The translations under genes were made by a program, and so were the position numbers. Below are positions 1 to 7,599 of a stretch of DNA of 64,000 nt, piece after piece. The stretch is from positions 1 through 64,000 of the forward strand of contig CATQHX010000013.1 in the NCBI GenBank assembly GCA_958296065.1, in the 5' to 3' direction. The DNA is from Vicinamibacterales bacterium. Lineage in GTDB: Bacteria; Acidobacteriota; Vicinamibacteria; Vicinamibacterales; UBA8438. The stretch's first letter is position 1. Each line of letters opens with the position of its first letter. The notes below the pieces were generated by a model that saw nothing but the letters and a program-made list of their open reading frames with translations, did not search any database and had not been told where the DNA came from.

Positions 1-124
1 CCTCGGTGCGCAGGGCCGCGTCACCGGCGCACGCCTCGTCGATGAACGCTTCGCGGTCGCCGGGGCCGCGCTCGAGCGCGGCGTGGAAGAGCTCGTTGAC
101 CCGGCGCCAGCGCTCAGCGTCCAT
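1..124 (-). CDS. Serine/threonine protein kinase, N-terminus only (runs off the window)
   Basis: Only the first 41 codons are present. They read MDAERWRRVNELFHAALERG and continue with an acidic EACAGD segment. This is the standard N-terminal helix of acidobacterial Ser/Thr kinases (ERW..V..LFHAALE...R..FL.EAC.GD), which precedes the kinase domain. The ATG lies inside the last codons of the upstream sigma factor gene (11-base overlap), so translation is probably coupled. In related genomes such kinases sit directly after TIGR02999-type ECF sigma factors and carry TPR repeats. The kinase domain itself is outside the window, so the call rests on the N-terminus and context. Confidence 0.7.
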   Translation of the reverse strand, partial: MDAERWRRVNELFHAALERGPGDREAFIDEACAGDAALRTE

Positions 125-695
125 CGTCGCCACGAGCCATCTCGCGCTGGAGCCAGGCGCGGGCCACCGCCCAGTGCCGCTTGACCGTCGCCGGGGAGAT
201 GCCGAGAGCCTCGGCCGACTCCTCGATGGTCAACCCGCCGAAGAACCGCAGCTCCACCAGGCGGGCCTGCTGTGCGTCGATGGCGGCGAGCTTGTGCAGG
301 GCGTCGTCCACCGCCAGCACGTCGACAGTCCGCACCTCGTCGGCGACCAGGCCCTCGTCGAGTGTCACGCGCGCGAACTCGCCGCCGCGCTTCTGCGCGT
401 TGCGGGTGCGCGCCGCCTCGATCAGGATTTGGCGCATCGACATCGCCGCGATGCCGATGACCTGGGCACGTGTCCGCCAGTCCTGTTTCCTGTCCTTCAG
501 CAGGCGCAGGCAGGCCTCGTTGACGAGCGCGGTCGGCTGCAGGGTGAAGGCCCGCCGCTCGCGGCCGAGGTACCCGCGGGCCAGCCGGCGCAATTCTTCG
601 TAGACGAGCGGCATCAGCTCCGCGAGCGCCTCGCCGTCCGGCCGGCCGGCGGGCTCGGCCAGCTCGCTCACACGGTCGCCGGTCGTATCGCTCAT
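114..695 (-). CDS. ECF-type RNA polymerase sigma factor (TIGR02999-like)
   Basis: This is a 193-residue extracytoplasmic-function sigma factor. The sigma-2 region contains LMPLVYEELRRLARGYL and FTLQPTALVNEACLRLL, a signature of the acidobacterial/planctomycete ECF group. The sigma-4 helix-turn-helix follows near residues 145-185 (LVELRFFGGLTIEESAEALG, then SPATVKRHW). I chose the ATG giving MSDTTGDR, because the ECF family starts there and the 21 extra upstream residues look like noise. The gene overlaps the start of a kinase gene downstream, and no anti-sigma factor gene is visible. The kinase may control sigma activity by phosphorylation (inference from conserved pairing). Confidence 0.88.
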   Translation of the reverse strand: MSDTTGDRVSELAEPAGRPDGEALAELMPLVYEELRRLARGYLGRERRAFTLQPTALVNEACLRLLKDRKQDWRTRAQVIGIAAMSMRQILIEAARTRNAQKRGGEFARVTLDEGLVADEVRTVDVLAVDDALHKLAAIDAQQARLVELRFFGGLTIEESAEALGISPATVKRHWAVARAWLQREMARGDDGR

Positions 696-770
696 GCTTC
701 GGCTGCGGTTCGTGCCGTCCACTTCATGCGCCGTGTCTCCGGAACGCGTCTCCGGCACCCGGTCGCCTTC

Positions 771-893
771 ACGGTCCCACCGTTCCCGGCGAGAACAGCG
801 GTATGGGCTGCACGGTCGCGCCTTGCTCCACTACGGTCCCACCGCTCCCGGCGAGAACAGCGGGGCGGGCTGCACGGTCGCGCCTTGCTCCAC
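771..893. repeat. 62-bp imperfect tandem duplication over the 3' end of the sulfatase gene
   Basis: Two copies starting at 771 and 833 share almost every base, including GGCGAGAACAGCGG and TGCACGGTCGCGCCTTGCTC. The copy nearer the sulfatase encodes its last residues (QPAPLFSPGAVGP). The second copy lies beyond the stop and would encode the variant QPIPLFSPGTVGP in another frame, since 62 is not a multiple of three. The differences between copies show that the duplication is not brand new. Confidence 0.85.
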
Positions 894-2258
894 CTCGCGG
901 CGCCACTCGTCGAGTGCCGCGGACATCGCCTCGAAGCGCTCCGGTTCGTCGTCGGCAAGGTTGACGGTCTCGCCCGGGTCGTCGTCCAGGTTGTAGAGCC
1001 CGAGCTCCGGTCCGTCGGGGCCGTTGACGATTAGTTTCCAGGACCCGTGCCGCATGGCGAGCTGCTCGACCGGCCGCCGGGCCTGCTGGTAGGCCCAGAA
1101 CAGCGGACGGTCGTCCGGCGCCGCGCCGCCGAGCAGATGCGGCAGCAGGCTGATGCCGTCCAGCGGCCGCTCCTCCGGCGGCAGCACGTCGGCGACGTCG
1201 AGCACGGTCGCGGCCAGGTCGATGCTCGTCATGGTGGCGTCGGTCGTCCCCGCCGCGATGACGCCGGGCCACCACGCGAGGCCGGGAACGCGGTGGCCGC
1301 CCTCCCAGAGGCTGGTCTTGAATCCTCGCAGCGGCCCGTTCGAACCGGCCGGGGTGGCGCCGTTGTCCGACAGGAAGAAGACGAACGTTCGCTCGGCCAG
1401 CTCGAGCCGCCGCAGCGTGTCGAGGAGGGCGCCGATGCCGGTGTCCATCTCCTGGACCATCTCGCGGTAGGCACGGCGCACCTGCTCGGGCTCGCGGGTC
1501 TCCGGAATCCGCTCGCCGACCACGCGGAACGCCGCGTCGTTCGGGCCCTGGTAGGGAAAGTGCGGCGCCTCGTGGGCGACGTAGAGGAAGAAGGGCGCAT
1601 CGGTCTCCGCGCGCTCCTCGATGAACGCCACCGCGTGCTCGTTGATCAGGTGCGTGACGTAGCCCGGCTCCTCGCGGTTGGTCTCGCCGTCCCACCAGTC
1701 GTGGTTGCCGAAGCCGTCGACGTGAGAGAAATAGTCGACGTTGCCGGAGACGTAGCCGTGGAAGACGTCGAAGCCGTGGCGCAGCGGATTGGTCTGCACG
1801 CCGTAACCGAGGTGCCACTTGCCGACGACGCCGGTCGCGTAGCCTTCCGCCCGCATGAGCTCGGCGATGGTCGTCTCCCCCGGCTGCAGGCCGTGGTGGC
1901 GGTTCCAGGCCGGATTCGCGTAGATGACGTTGGGGATGCCGGCCCGCTGCTGGTAGCGGCCGGTCAGCAGTCCCGCGCGGGTGGGGGAGCAGACCGCCCC
2001 GCTGGCATGGAAATCGGTAAACCGCACCCCTTCGGCCGCCATCGCGTCGAGGGCCGGGGTGTCGAGCCAGCCGTCGTAGCTCGACAGATCGCCGTAGCCG
2101 AGATCGTCGGCCATGATGACGACGATGTTCGGCCGCGGGCGTGCCGGGATCTCCGGGCGGGTGTCGCCCGCCGGTCCAGGCCCCGATCCGCACGCGGCAA
2201 CGGCCGCCGCGCCGGCCAGCGCGCCGCCCACGGCAAGACGCTTCAGAAGCCCGATCAT
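831..2258 (-). CDS. Type I sulfatase (arylsulfatase family), lipoprotein
   Basis: The 475-residue protein begins with a signal sequence ending in AAVAACG, a lipobox that places the mature Cys near residue 23, so it is probably anchored in the cell envelope. The alkaline-phosphatase-fold sulfatase core starts with PRPNIVVIMADDLGYGD (metal-binding aspartates). The formylglycine motif CSPTR has its Cys at residue 90. GKWHLGYG follows near residue 148, and a second metal-site segment FFLSDNGA lies near residue 290. It would hydrolyse sulfate esters, for example on polysaccharides, once matured by a formylglycine-generating enzyme, which is not seen here. The substrate cannot be read from the sequence. 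The 3' end is tandemly duplicated just downstream. Confidence 0.92.
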   Translation of the reverse strand: MIGLLKRLAVGGALAGAAAVAACGSGPGPAGDTRPEIPARPRPNIVVIMADDLGYGDLSSYDGWLDTPALDAMAAEGVRFTDFHASGAVCSPTRAGLLTGRYQQRAGIPNVIYANPAWNRHHGLQPGETTIAELMRAEGYATGVVGKWHLGYGVQTNPLRHGFDVFHGYVSGNVDYFSHVDGFGNHDWWDGETNREEPGYVTHLINEHAVAFIEERAETDAPFFLYVAHEAPHFPYQGPNDAAFRVVGERIPETREPEQVRRAYREMVQEMDTGIGALLDTLRRLELAERTFVFFLSDNGATPAGSNGPLRGFKTSLWEGGHRVPGLAWWPGVIAAGTTDATMTSIDLAATVLDVADVLPPEERPLDGISLLPHLLGGAAPDDRPLFWAYQQARRPVEQLAMRHGSWKLIVNGPDGPELGLYNLDDDPGETVNLADDEPERFEAMSAALDEWRREVEQGATVQPAPLFSPGAVGP

Positions 2259-2475
2259 CGAACCGCCATCTTACTACCGGTGTGATTCGCGCCCCCGTGA
2301 GACCTGCCGAGTCGTTGCAGGCGCCCGGCAATGCGCTATGATGCGGCCGATGCCCGGGCGGGCCGCGCCGGTGGCGCCAGCCGAAACGGGTCGGAAGTCT
2401 GCGACGCGGCACGGTGCAGGCTTCCTCCGGAGAGGCTTGGGTTGGGCAGAGGTTGTACTGCAAGAGGAGAGAGCC

Positions 2476-3426
2476 ATGCGCAGACTCACCGTACTCGGAC
2501 TACTCGCACTCGCACTGGTCGTGGTCTACGTCAGCATCCCGGCGGCGCAGTCGGGCGACGTCTACACGCCGAAGCGGATCAACAAGGTGATCGAGCTGTT
2601 CGAGCAGGACCAGCCGGTCTACTACACGCAGGTCAACGGGGGCGGCTACGAGGAGGGCGTGCGCCTGGCGCAGACCTGGGCCGACTACATCACGTACAAC
2701 ATGGAGCACAGCCCCTTCAACATGGACAACCTGCGCGGCTTCATGCAGGGGCTGGTCGACGGCGGGCCGACCAAGAGCGGCCACCGCACGCCGACCGTGG
2801 TGGCGGTGCTGCCGATCGGCGGCATCAACGAGCAGGTGATGTGGGGCAACTACTGGATGGTCGAGCAGGTGCTCGGCTCCGGCGTCCACGGCGTGCTGCT
2901 CGCGCACGCGCGGACGCCGGAAGTGGTCCGCATCCTCGTGGAGTCGTCGCGCTATCCGCACGCCCCCAAGGCGGAGGGCGTCGGTGAAGGGCTCCGCGGC
3001 AACGGCGGGCAGGGCTTCGCGGCCCGCATCTGGGGCGTGTCGAACCAGGAGTACCAGCGGCTCGCCGACACGTGGCCGCTCAATCCCAACGGCGAGATCC
3101 TGGTCGGTCTGAAGATCGAGGACCGTCATGCGCTCGAGAACGCCGAGGAGAGCGTGGCCGTGCCGGGCGTCGGGTTCGCCGAGTGGGGCCCGGGCGACAT
3201 GTCGATGTCGTACAACGTCCAGCGCGCCCAGATGCCCCAGGTGCTCGTGGACGCGCGGGCGCGGGTGTTCGAGGCGACGAAGAAGGCCGGCGTGGCGTTC
3301 CTCAACTCGATGAACGGCGACAACATCATCGCCATGATCGACGAGGGCGTGCGCATCGGCTCCGGTCCGGGTCCCGAGGCCGCGGATCGCGGGCGCCGGC
3401 ACACCAACCGGCGGATGCCTTGGTAG
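2476..3426 (+). CDS. HpcH/HpaI aldolase family protein with an export signal
   Basis: The 316-residue protein carries the TIM-barrel aldolase signature LKIEDRHALENAEESVAVPG followed by WGPGDMSMS, as in 2-dehydro-3-deoxy-glucarate or 4-hydroxy-2-oxo-acid aldolases that cleave to pyruvate. AGAGGAGAGAGCC precedes the chosen ATG. In-frame codons upstream look non-coding. The first 27 residues (RRLTVLGLLALALVVVYVS, then a polar stretch) are an apparent signal peptide or membrane anchor. That is odd for a family whose classical members are cytoplasmic. The C-terminus after residue about 300 is a short low-complexity tail. A non-aldolase periplasmic role is possible. Confidence 0.8.
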   Translation: MRRLTVLGLLALALVVVYVSIPAAQSGDVYTPKRINKVIELFEQDQPVYYTQVNGGGYEEGVRLAQTWADYITYNMEHSPFNMDNLRGFMQGLVDGGPTKSGHRTPTVVAVLPIGGINEQVMWGNYWMVEQVLGSGVHGVLLAHARTPEVVRILVESSRYPHAPKAEGVGEGLRGNGGQGFAARIWGVSNQEYQRLADTWPLNPNGEILVGLKIEDRHALENAEESVAVPGVGFAEWGPGDMSMSYNVQRAQMPQVLVDARARVFEATKKAGVAFLNSMNGDNIIAMIDEGVRIGSGPGPEAADRGRRHTNRRMPW

Positions 3427-3528
3427 CATTCGATGCGGGCGGTCCGAGGTCCGGGCGCTGCAGGGACCCTGGGCCGCCCCGTTCTCCATGCGCGTGATCC
3501 GTGTTCGAAGTAGTCTCTGCCGCCTCCG

Positions 3529-5505
3529 ATGCGACGAATCCAGCTAGTCCAGCGTCGTCTGTGTCCGCACGATTCGCTACGGCGAGTCCGCCCGGTCCAG
3601 CGTCGTTGGCTCCCGCACGATTCGTTGTGGTTCGGGCTCGCGGCGTTGCTGCTGACGTGCGCTGCCGTGGCTTGTGATTCCGGGTCATCTGCGCCCGATG
3701 GGCCGCTGGAGGATCCCGCGCGGCAGGATCTCCATTCGTACGCCAACAGCGACGAGATCCGGGTCACGCATGTCGAGCTCGACCTGGAGGTCCGGTTCGA
3801 CGAGCGGCGTCTGCGCGGCTCGGCGATGTTCTCGTTCGACCGTCTGCGGGAGGACGCGGACGTGCTGGTGCTCGACACGCGCGACCTGACGATTGCCGCC
3901 GTCGAGAGCTGGTCCCCCAACGGCGGCTTCGATGCCGCCACCTGGTCGCTGGCCGCAGCCGACGCGGTGCTGGGCGCCGCGCTCACCGTGGTCCTGCCGC
4001 CGCAGGCGACCCGGGCTCGGGTGACCTACGAGACGAGCCCGCAGGCCTCGGGGCTGCAGTGGCTGACTCCCGAGCAGACTGCCGGCCGCGAGCACCCCTT
4101 CATGTTCACGCAGTCGCAGGCGATCCACGCGCGGAGCTGGATCCCGCTGCAGGACAGCCCGGCGGTGCGGGTGACCTACGGCGCCCGCATCCGGACGCCG
4201 GAGGGGCTGCGGGCGGTGATGAGCGCCGCCAACGACCCGGACGCGCCGGCCGACGGCGACTACCGCTTCGACATGCCGCAGCCGATTCCCTCGTACCTGA
4301 TCGCCCTGGCCGCCGGCGACCTCGCGTTCCGGCCGCTCGGCGAGAGGACCGGCGTCTACGCCGAGCCGTCCGTGGTCGAGGCGGCGGCGGACGAGTTTGC
4401 CGACACCGAGTCGATGATGGCGGCGACCGAGAAGCTCTACGGTCCCTATCGCTGGGAGCGCTACGACCTGCTCGTGCTGCCGCCGAGCTTCCCGTTCGGC
4501 GGCATGGAGAATCCCCGGCTGACCTTCGCGACGCCCACCATCCTGGCGGGCGACCGCAGCCTCGTCTCGCTGGTGGCGCACGAGCTGGCGCATTCCTGGT
4601 CCGGAAACCTCGTGACCAATGCCACGTGGCGCGACTTCTGGCTGAACGAGGGCTTCACGGTCTACCTGGAGCGCCGCATCGTGGAGGAGCTGTACGGGGC
4701 GGACCGCGAGGCGATGGAGGCCGTGCTCGGGCTCCGGGCGCTGGACGCCGACCTCGAGCGGCTCGACGACGCGGACGAGATCCTGCACGTCGATCTCGCC
4801 GGTCGCGACCCCGACGCCGGGATGACGCAGGTGCCCTACGAGAAGGGCGCCCTGTTCCTCCGCCACCTCGAGCAGGTGGCCGGCCGCGAGCGGTTCGACG
4901 CGTTCCTGCGCGGCTACTTCGATCACTTCGCGTTCCGCAGCATCACGACCGCGGATTTCCTCGCCTACCTGTCGGAGCATCTGCTCGCCGACGAGGCGCT
5001 CGCCGGCGCGGTAGCGGTGGACGAGTGGGTTCGCGCGCCGGGCCTGCCCCCGGATGCGCGGCGTCCGGCGTCCGAGGCGTTCGACGGCGTCGAGACGGCG
5101 GCGGCGCGCTGGGCGGCCGGGGAGCTGCGGGCCGCCGGCCTGGAGACCACGGCCTGGACGACACACGAGTGGCTCCATTTCCTCGCCGTCCTGCCGGCAC
5201 GGCTCGGCCGCGCGCAGATGGCCGAGCTGGATGCGGCGTTCGCGCTCACCGAGTCCCCGAACGCCGAGATTGCCCACCAGTGGCTTCTGCTCGCGATCCG
5301 CAACGCGTACGCACCGGCGGAAGGCCGCCTGGAGCGCTACCTGCTGGGGATAGGTCGACGGAAGCTGATCCTGCCCCTCTACGCCGCGCTCGCCGCCACC
5401 GCGGACGGCCGCGAGCGGGCGCTCGCCATCTACCGGCGGGCCCGACCGGGTTATCACCCGATCGCCACCGCATCGATCGATCCGCTCCTCGGGTGGGACG
5501 GATAG
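3529..5505 (+). CDS. M1 family metallopeptidase (leukotriene-A4-hydrolase-like aminopeptidase), lipoprotein
   Basis: The catalytic core is complete: GGMENP exopeptidase motif near residue 324, zinc site HELAHSWSGN near 351 and the distal zinc glutamate in WLNEGFTVY near 374. After the catalytic domain comes an alpha-helical C-terminal domain of the leukotriene hydrolase type (about residues 500-650). It should remove N-terminal residues from peptides in the envelope. The signal LAALLLTCAAVAC is lipoprotein-like. The ATG used here adds about 33 residues that hold an imperfect 16-residue duplication (VQRRLCPHDSL / VQRRWLPHDSL), encoded by a roughly 48-bp DNA repeat. A TTG directly before WFGLAALLL could be the real start. 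Confidence 0.9.
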   Translation: MRRIQLVQRRLCPHDSLRRVRPVQRRWLPHDSLWFGLAALLLTCAAVACDSGSSAPDGPLEDPARQDLHSYANSDEIRVTHVELDLEVRFDERRLRGSAMFSFDRLREDADVLVLDTRDLTIAAVESWSPNGGFDAATWSLAAADAVLGAALTVVLPPQATRARVTYETSPQASGLQWLTPEQTAGREHPFMFTQSQAIHARSWIPLQDSPAVRVTYGARIRTPEGLRAVMSAANDPDAPADGDYRFDMPQPIPSYLIALAAGDLAFRPLGERTGVYAEPSVVEAAADEFADTESMMAATEKLYGPYRWERYDLLVLPPSFPFGGMENPRLTFATPTILAGDRSLVSLVAHELAHSWSGNLVTNATWRDFWLNEGFTVYLERRIVEELYGADREAMEAVLGLRALDADLERLDDADEILHVDLAGRDPDAGMTQVPYEKGALFLRHLEQVAGRERFDAFLRGYFDHFAFRSITTADFLAYLSEHLLADEALAGAVAVDEWVRAPGLPPDARRPASEAFDGVETAAARWAAGELRAAGLETTAWTTHEWLHFLAVLPARLGRAQMAELDAAFALTESPNAEIAHQWLLLAIRNAYAPAEGRLERYLLGIGRRKLILPLYAALAATADGRERALAIYRRARPGYHPIATASIDPLLGWDG

Positions 5506-5544
5506 CGCCGCCAGACCTCGTCGCAAGGCTGGTGTTCGGCCCCA

Positions 5545-5650
5545 GCGCCCCGAAACGCCGCGCTGGCCCGGCGTTTCGTCCCATCCCCCGCTCCATGGCC
5601 TTGCGCCTCGGCACTTCGCTTCGCTGCGTCCTTGCGGCGCAAGCTCCCAG
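5545..5650. repeat. Dispersed intergenic repeat, copy A
   Basis: This intergenic block starts with a hairpin (CGAAACGCCG, 8-base loop, CGGCGTTTCG). It continues through CCATCCCCCGCTCCATG and TTCGCTTCGCT and ends GGCGCAAGCTCCCAG. The same order of words recurs at 9334-9440 and, with the middle deleted, at 30427-30483. It lies between a peptidase stop and the Hsp20 promoter and has no coding sense. It behaves like a REP-type dispersed element of this genome. Confidence 0.75.
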
Positions 5651-5724
5651 ATCCCGCCGCCCCAGGAAGCTTGCGCCGCAGAACTCGCTCCGTTGCGTTC
5701 CACGGCGCAGACTCCTGGCCGCAT

Positions 5725-5749
5725 CTTAGCCTTAGCGAGAAAGGCTAAG
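5725..5749. terminator. Stem-loop with 9-bp perfect stem
   Basis: CTTAGCCTT at 5725-5733 pairs with AAGGCTAAG at 5741-5749 around a 7-base loop. It lies 220 bases after the M1 peptidase stop and has no U-tract, so a terminator role is only possible. It may instead be part of the repeat-rich intergenic region. Confidence 0.4.
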
Positions 5750-5850
5750 GTGTGCGTTCCTCAGAGCGAAGATCCCGCCTCGATCCTGGAACTTCTTCCG
5801 TCCGGCGCTCGTCTGAATCTCTGTAAGTGAGCGGGTATCACTAAGATAAC

Positions 5851-5877
5851 TTGACTCACACGAGGTCATCTTATAGA
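5851..5877 (+). promoter_or_regulatory. Candidate promoter for the small heat-shock protein gene
   Basis: TTGACT at 5851 and TATAGA at 5872 are separated by 15 bases in an unusually AT-rich patch about 100 bases before the Hsp20 start. The preceding C gives CTTGACT, which also resembles the -35 of heat-shock sigma-32 promoters, but no CCCCAT-type -10 is evident. No CIRCE inverted repeat was seen. The spacing is suboptimal, so this is tentative. Confidence 0.4.
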
Positions 5878-5970
5878 GTGTGTGCATGGGATGACTCGAT
5901 CAACACCGCGTCGGGTACAGGGCCTGACGCGCGGAGACGCAGAGAAGGCGTCGAAAGGAGGAGGATCGCG

Positions 5971-6435
5971 ATGTTGAGCATGACCCGTTGGAACCCGTTC
6001 GAGGAGCTGACCGGCCTGCACCGGGAGATGGATCGCGTGTTCGGGCGCTACGTGGGGGACGAGCGGGCCGGAACGCCGGCAGCGGCCTGGATCCCGGCCA
6101 CCGAAATCAACCGCGGCGACGAGGGATGGAGGGTCCGGATCGCGCTGCCGGGGATCGATCCCAAGGACGTGAGCATCGATCTCCACGGCAACAACCTGAT
6201 GATCGCCGGCGAGCGCACGCGCGGCGGGTCGGACGGGGAGGGGCGCACGTCCGAATTCCACTACGGCCGCTTCGAGCGGTCCTTCACGCTGCCGGCCAAC
6301 GTCGATGCCGAGAAGGTCAGCGCCGACTACGCTCACGGCGTGCTGGAGTTGACCCTGCCGCTGGCCGAGACGGCGAAGCCGCGGCGGATCGCCATCGGGG
6401 CCGGCAGCAAGGACGCGGTCGAGCACGCCGCGTAA
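5971..6435 (+). CDS. hsp20: Small heat-shock protein, Hsp20/alpha-crystallin family
   Basis: The 154-residue ATP-independent chaperone holds unfolding proteins in the cytoplasm. It has the typical bacterial layout: N-terminal MTRWNPFEELTGLHREMDRV, an alpha-crystallin domain from about residue 45 to 135 with WRVRIALPGIDPKDVSIDL, and the GVLELTLPLAE strand. A short tail follows with the IAI anchor-like tripeptide. The ATG is preceded by a strong ribosome site (AAAGGAGGAGG). Upstream in-frame codons do not look like protein. It stands alone, with its own AT-rich promoter region. Confidence 0.93.
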   Translation: MLSMTRWNPFEELTGLHREMDRVFGRYVGDERAGTPAAAWIPATEINRGDEGWRVRIALPGIDPKDVSIDLHGNNLMIAGERTRGGSDGEGRTSEFHYGRFERSFTLPANVDAEKVSADYAHGVLELTLPLAETAKPRRIAIGAGSKDAVEHAA

Positions 6436-6530
6436 GCGGACGGAACGTCTCTGGACACAGCCTGGGCCGACGCGCCGTCGTCCCGGGCTGCTCTTGTGTT
6501 CGGGGGGCTCGTGACCGCCGGGAAGATGCG

Positions 6531-6791
6531 CTACTTGCCTTCTTGCGCGGCCTTCTCGGCCGCTTCCTTGGCGCGCTGTTCCTCTTCGAAGAACTCGCGC
6601 TGCCAGTCGGGCATTGCCTGCGGTCCCGGACTCATCCCGGCGATGTCAGGGTCGTGGTCGGAGGGGCGGGCCGGGGCTTCCTGTCGCCGGACCTTGGCTT
6701 CGGCGCGCCGCTCCGTCTTCATGCGGGCACGCTCCTGACGGGCGCGCTCGCGCTGCCGCTTCGTCTGGGTGGGACGACCTCGGTTCGCCAT
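6531..6791 (-). CDS. Small highly charged basic protein
   Basis: The 86-residue protein starts MANRGRPTQTKRQRERARQE and is dominated by Arg, Lys and Glu in one long predicted helix, with an acidic C-terminal helix (FFEEEQRAKEAAEKAAQEGK). The N-terminal pattern N(R/K)G(R/K)PT.(N/T)KR..E resembles a small conserved protein often annotated only as hypothetical in Deltaproteobacteria and Acidobacteria. Nucleic-acid or ribosome association is plausible from charge alone. It stands alone, convergent with hsp20. No catalytic motif is visible. Confidence 0.65.
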   Translation of the reverse strand: MANRGRPTQTKRQRERARQERARMKTERRAEAKVRRQEAPARPSDHDPDIAGMSPGPQAMPDWQREFFEEEQRAKEAAEKAAQEGK

Positions 6792-6917
6792 ACGTCTCCT
6801 CCGGTCTGCTGAGAGAGGTGAGCGCGCGCAGCGCTCCAGAAGCCTGACATTTTAGCAGACGCGGGTGAGACCGCACCTCGATGGCCGGCGGTGGGTCGGA
6901 CACTCCGGACGGCGGCG

Positions 6918-7565
6918 TCAGAGTCCCAGCCCGTCCGCCCTGCGGGTCACGAACTCGATCGCCTCGCGCGGGGTCTGGTACGCACCGAGCGTCCGGTTGC
7001 CCCGGAAGCCGACGTCAGCGATGCCGATCGGGCTGGTGTAGTAGGCGTCCACCGTCATCATGCGGATCCAGTTGAAGAACCCCACGCCGGCGCGCAGATC
7101 CGTGGACCCCGACTCGCCGCGTTCGGCGGCCACCAGCCCGTCGAGCAGCTCCCGTTGCTGCGCGTCGCTCGCCTCGACGAACGTCCGGTCGTGAGCGCGC
7201 CGGGTCGCGGCGTCGAGCCAGGCGAGCCCGTCGGCATAGGTGCGCAGCAGGTCGGAGTTCTGGCTGCAGAGCAGATCGATGAACTCGGGGGCCCCCGCGT
7301 CGACGGCACTTCCCCCGCCCTCGTCTGCCGGCACGATCAGCTCGGCCAGGCGGGCAACCGTCAGAAACTGGTGGGCATCGAGCGCCACCGGCGAATAGCC
7401 TCCCGCCTGCGCGCGCGCCTCGCCCGCGAGCGCATGGACCACCCGCGCCGCCTCGACGTTGAACGCCCCGGCTCCCGCCGCGGTGAGTGCGAGCGCCAAC
7501 TGCCGCAGCACCTCGCGGCGCGGGATTCGGTTTTCGCCCGCCGTCATCACGATGTCAGGCCCCAT
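6918..7565 (-). CDS. Gluconate 2-dehydrogenase subunit 3 family protein, exported
   Basis: This 215-residue protein has a twin-arginine-like leader (IPRREVLRQLALALTAAGAG), followed by the subunit-3 domain (HQFLTVARLAELIVPAD... GFFNWIRMMTVDAYYTSP... YQTPREAIEF). In this family the small subunit accompanies a membrane or periplasmic GMC flavoprotein and helps its Tat export as a pre-folded complex. It starts 35 bases after the GMC gene on the same strand, so the two form an operon. The chosen ATG (MGPDIVMTAG) follows GGGGGTAAGG; a second ATG six codons later is an alternative. The substrate is unknown. Confidence 0.85.
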   Translation of the reverse strand: MGPDIVMTAGENRIPRREVLRQLALALTAAGAGAFNVEAARVVHALAGEARAQAGGYSPVALDAHQFLTVARLAELIVPADEGGGSAVDAGAPEFIDLLCSQNSDLLRTYADGLAWLDAATRRAHDRTFVEASDAQQRELLDGLVAAERGESGSTDLRAGVGFFNWIRMMTVDAYYTSPIGIADVGFRGNRTLGAYQTPREAIEFVTRRADGLGL

Positions 7566-7599
7566 GGCTTCGGCCTTACCCCCGGGCTCTCGGGTCCGC

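Noticed and set aside
769-2463. A very long open frame antisense-shifted over the sulfatase gene
   Set aside because: It is Arg/Gly/Pro/Ala-rich with no domain, as expected for a shadow frame in GC-rich DNA. The sulfatase frame carries CSPTR and a lipobox.
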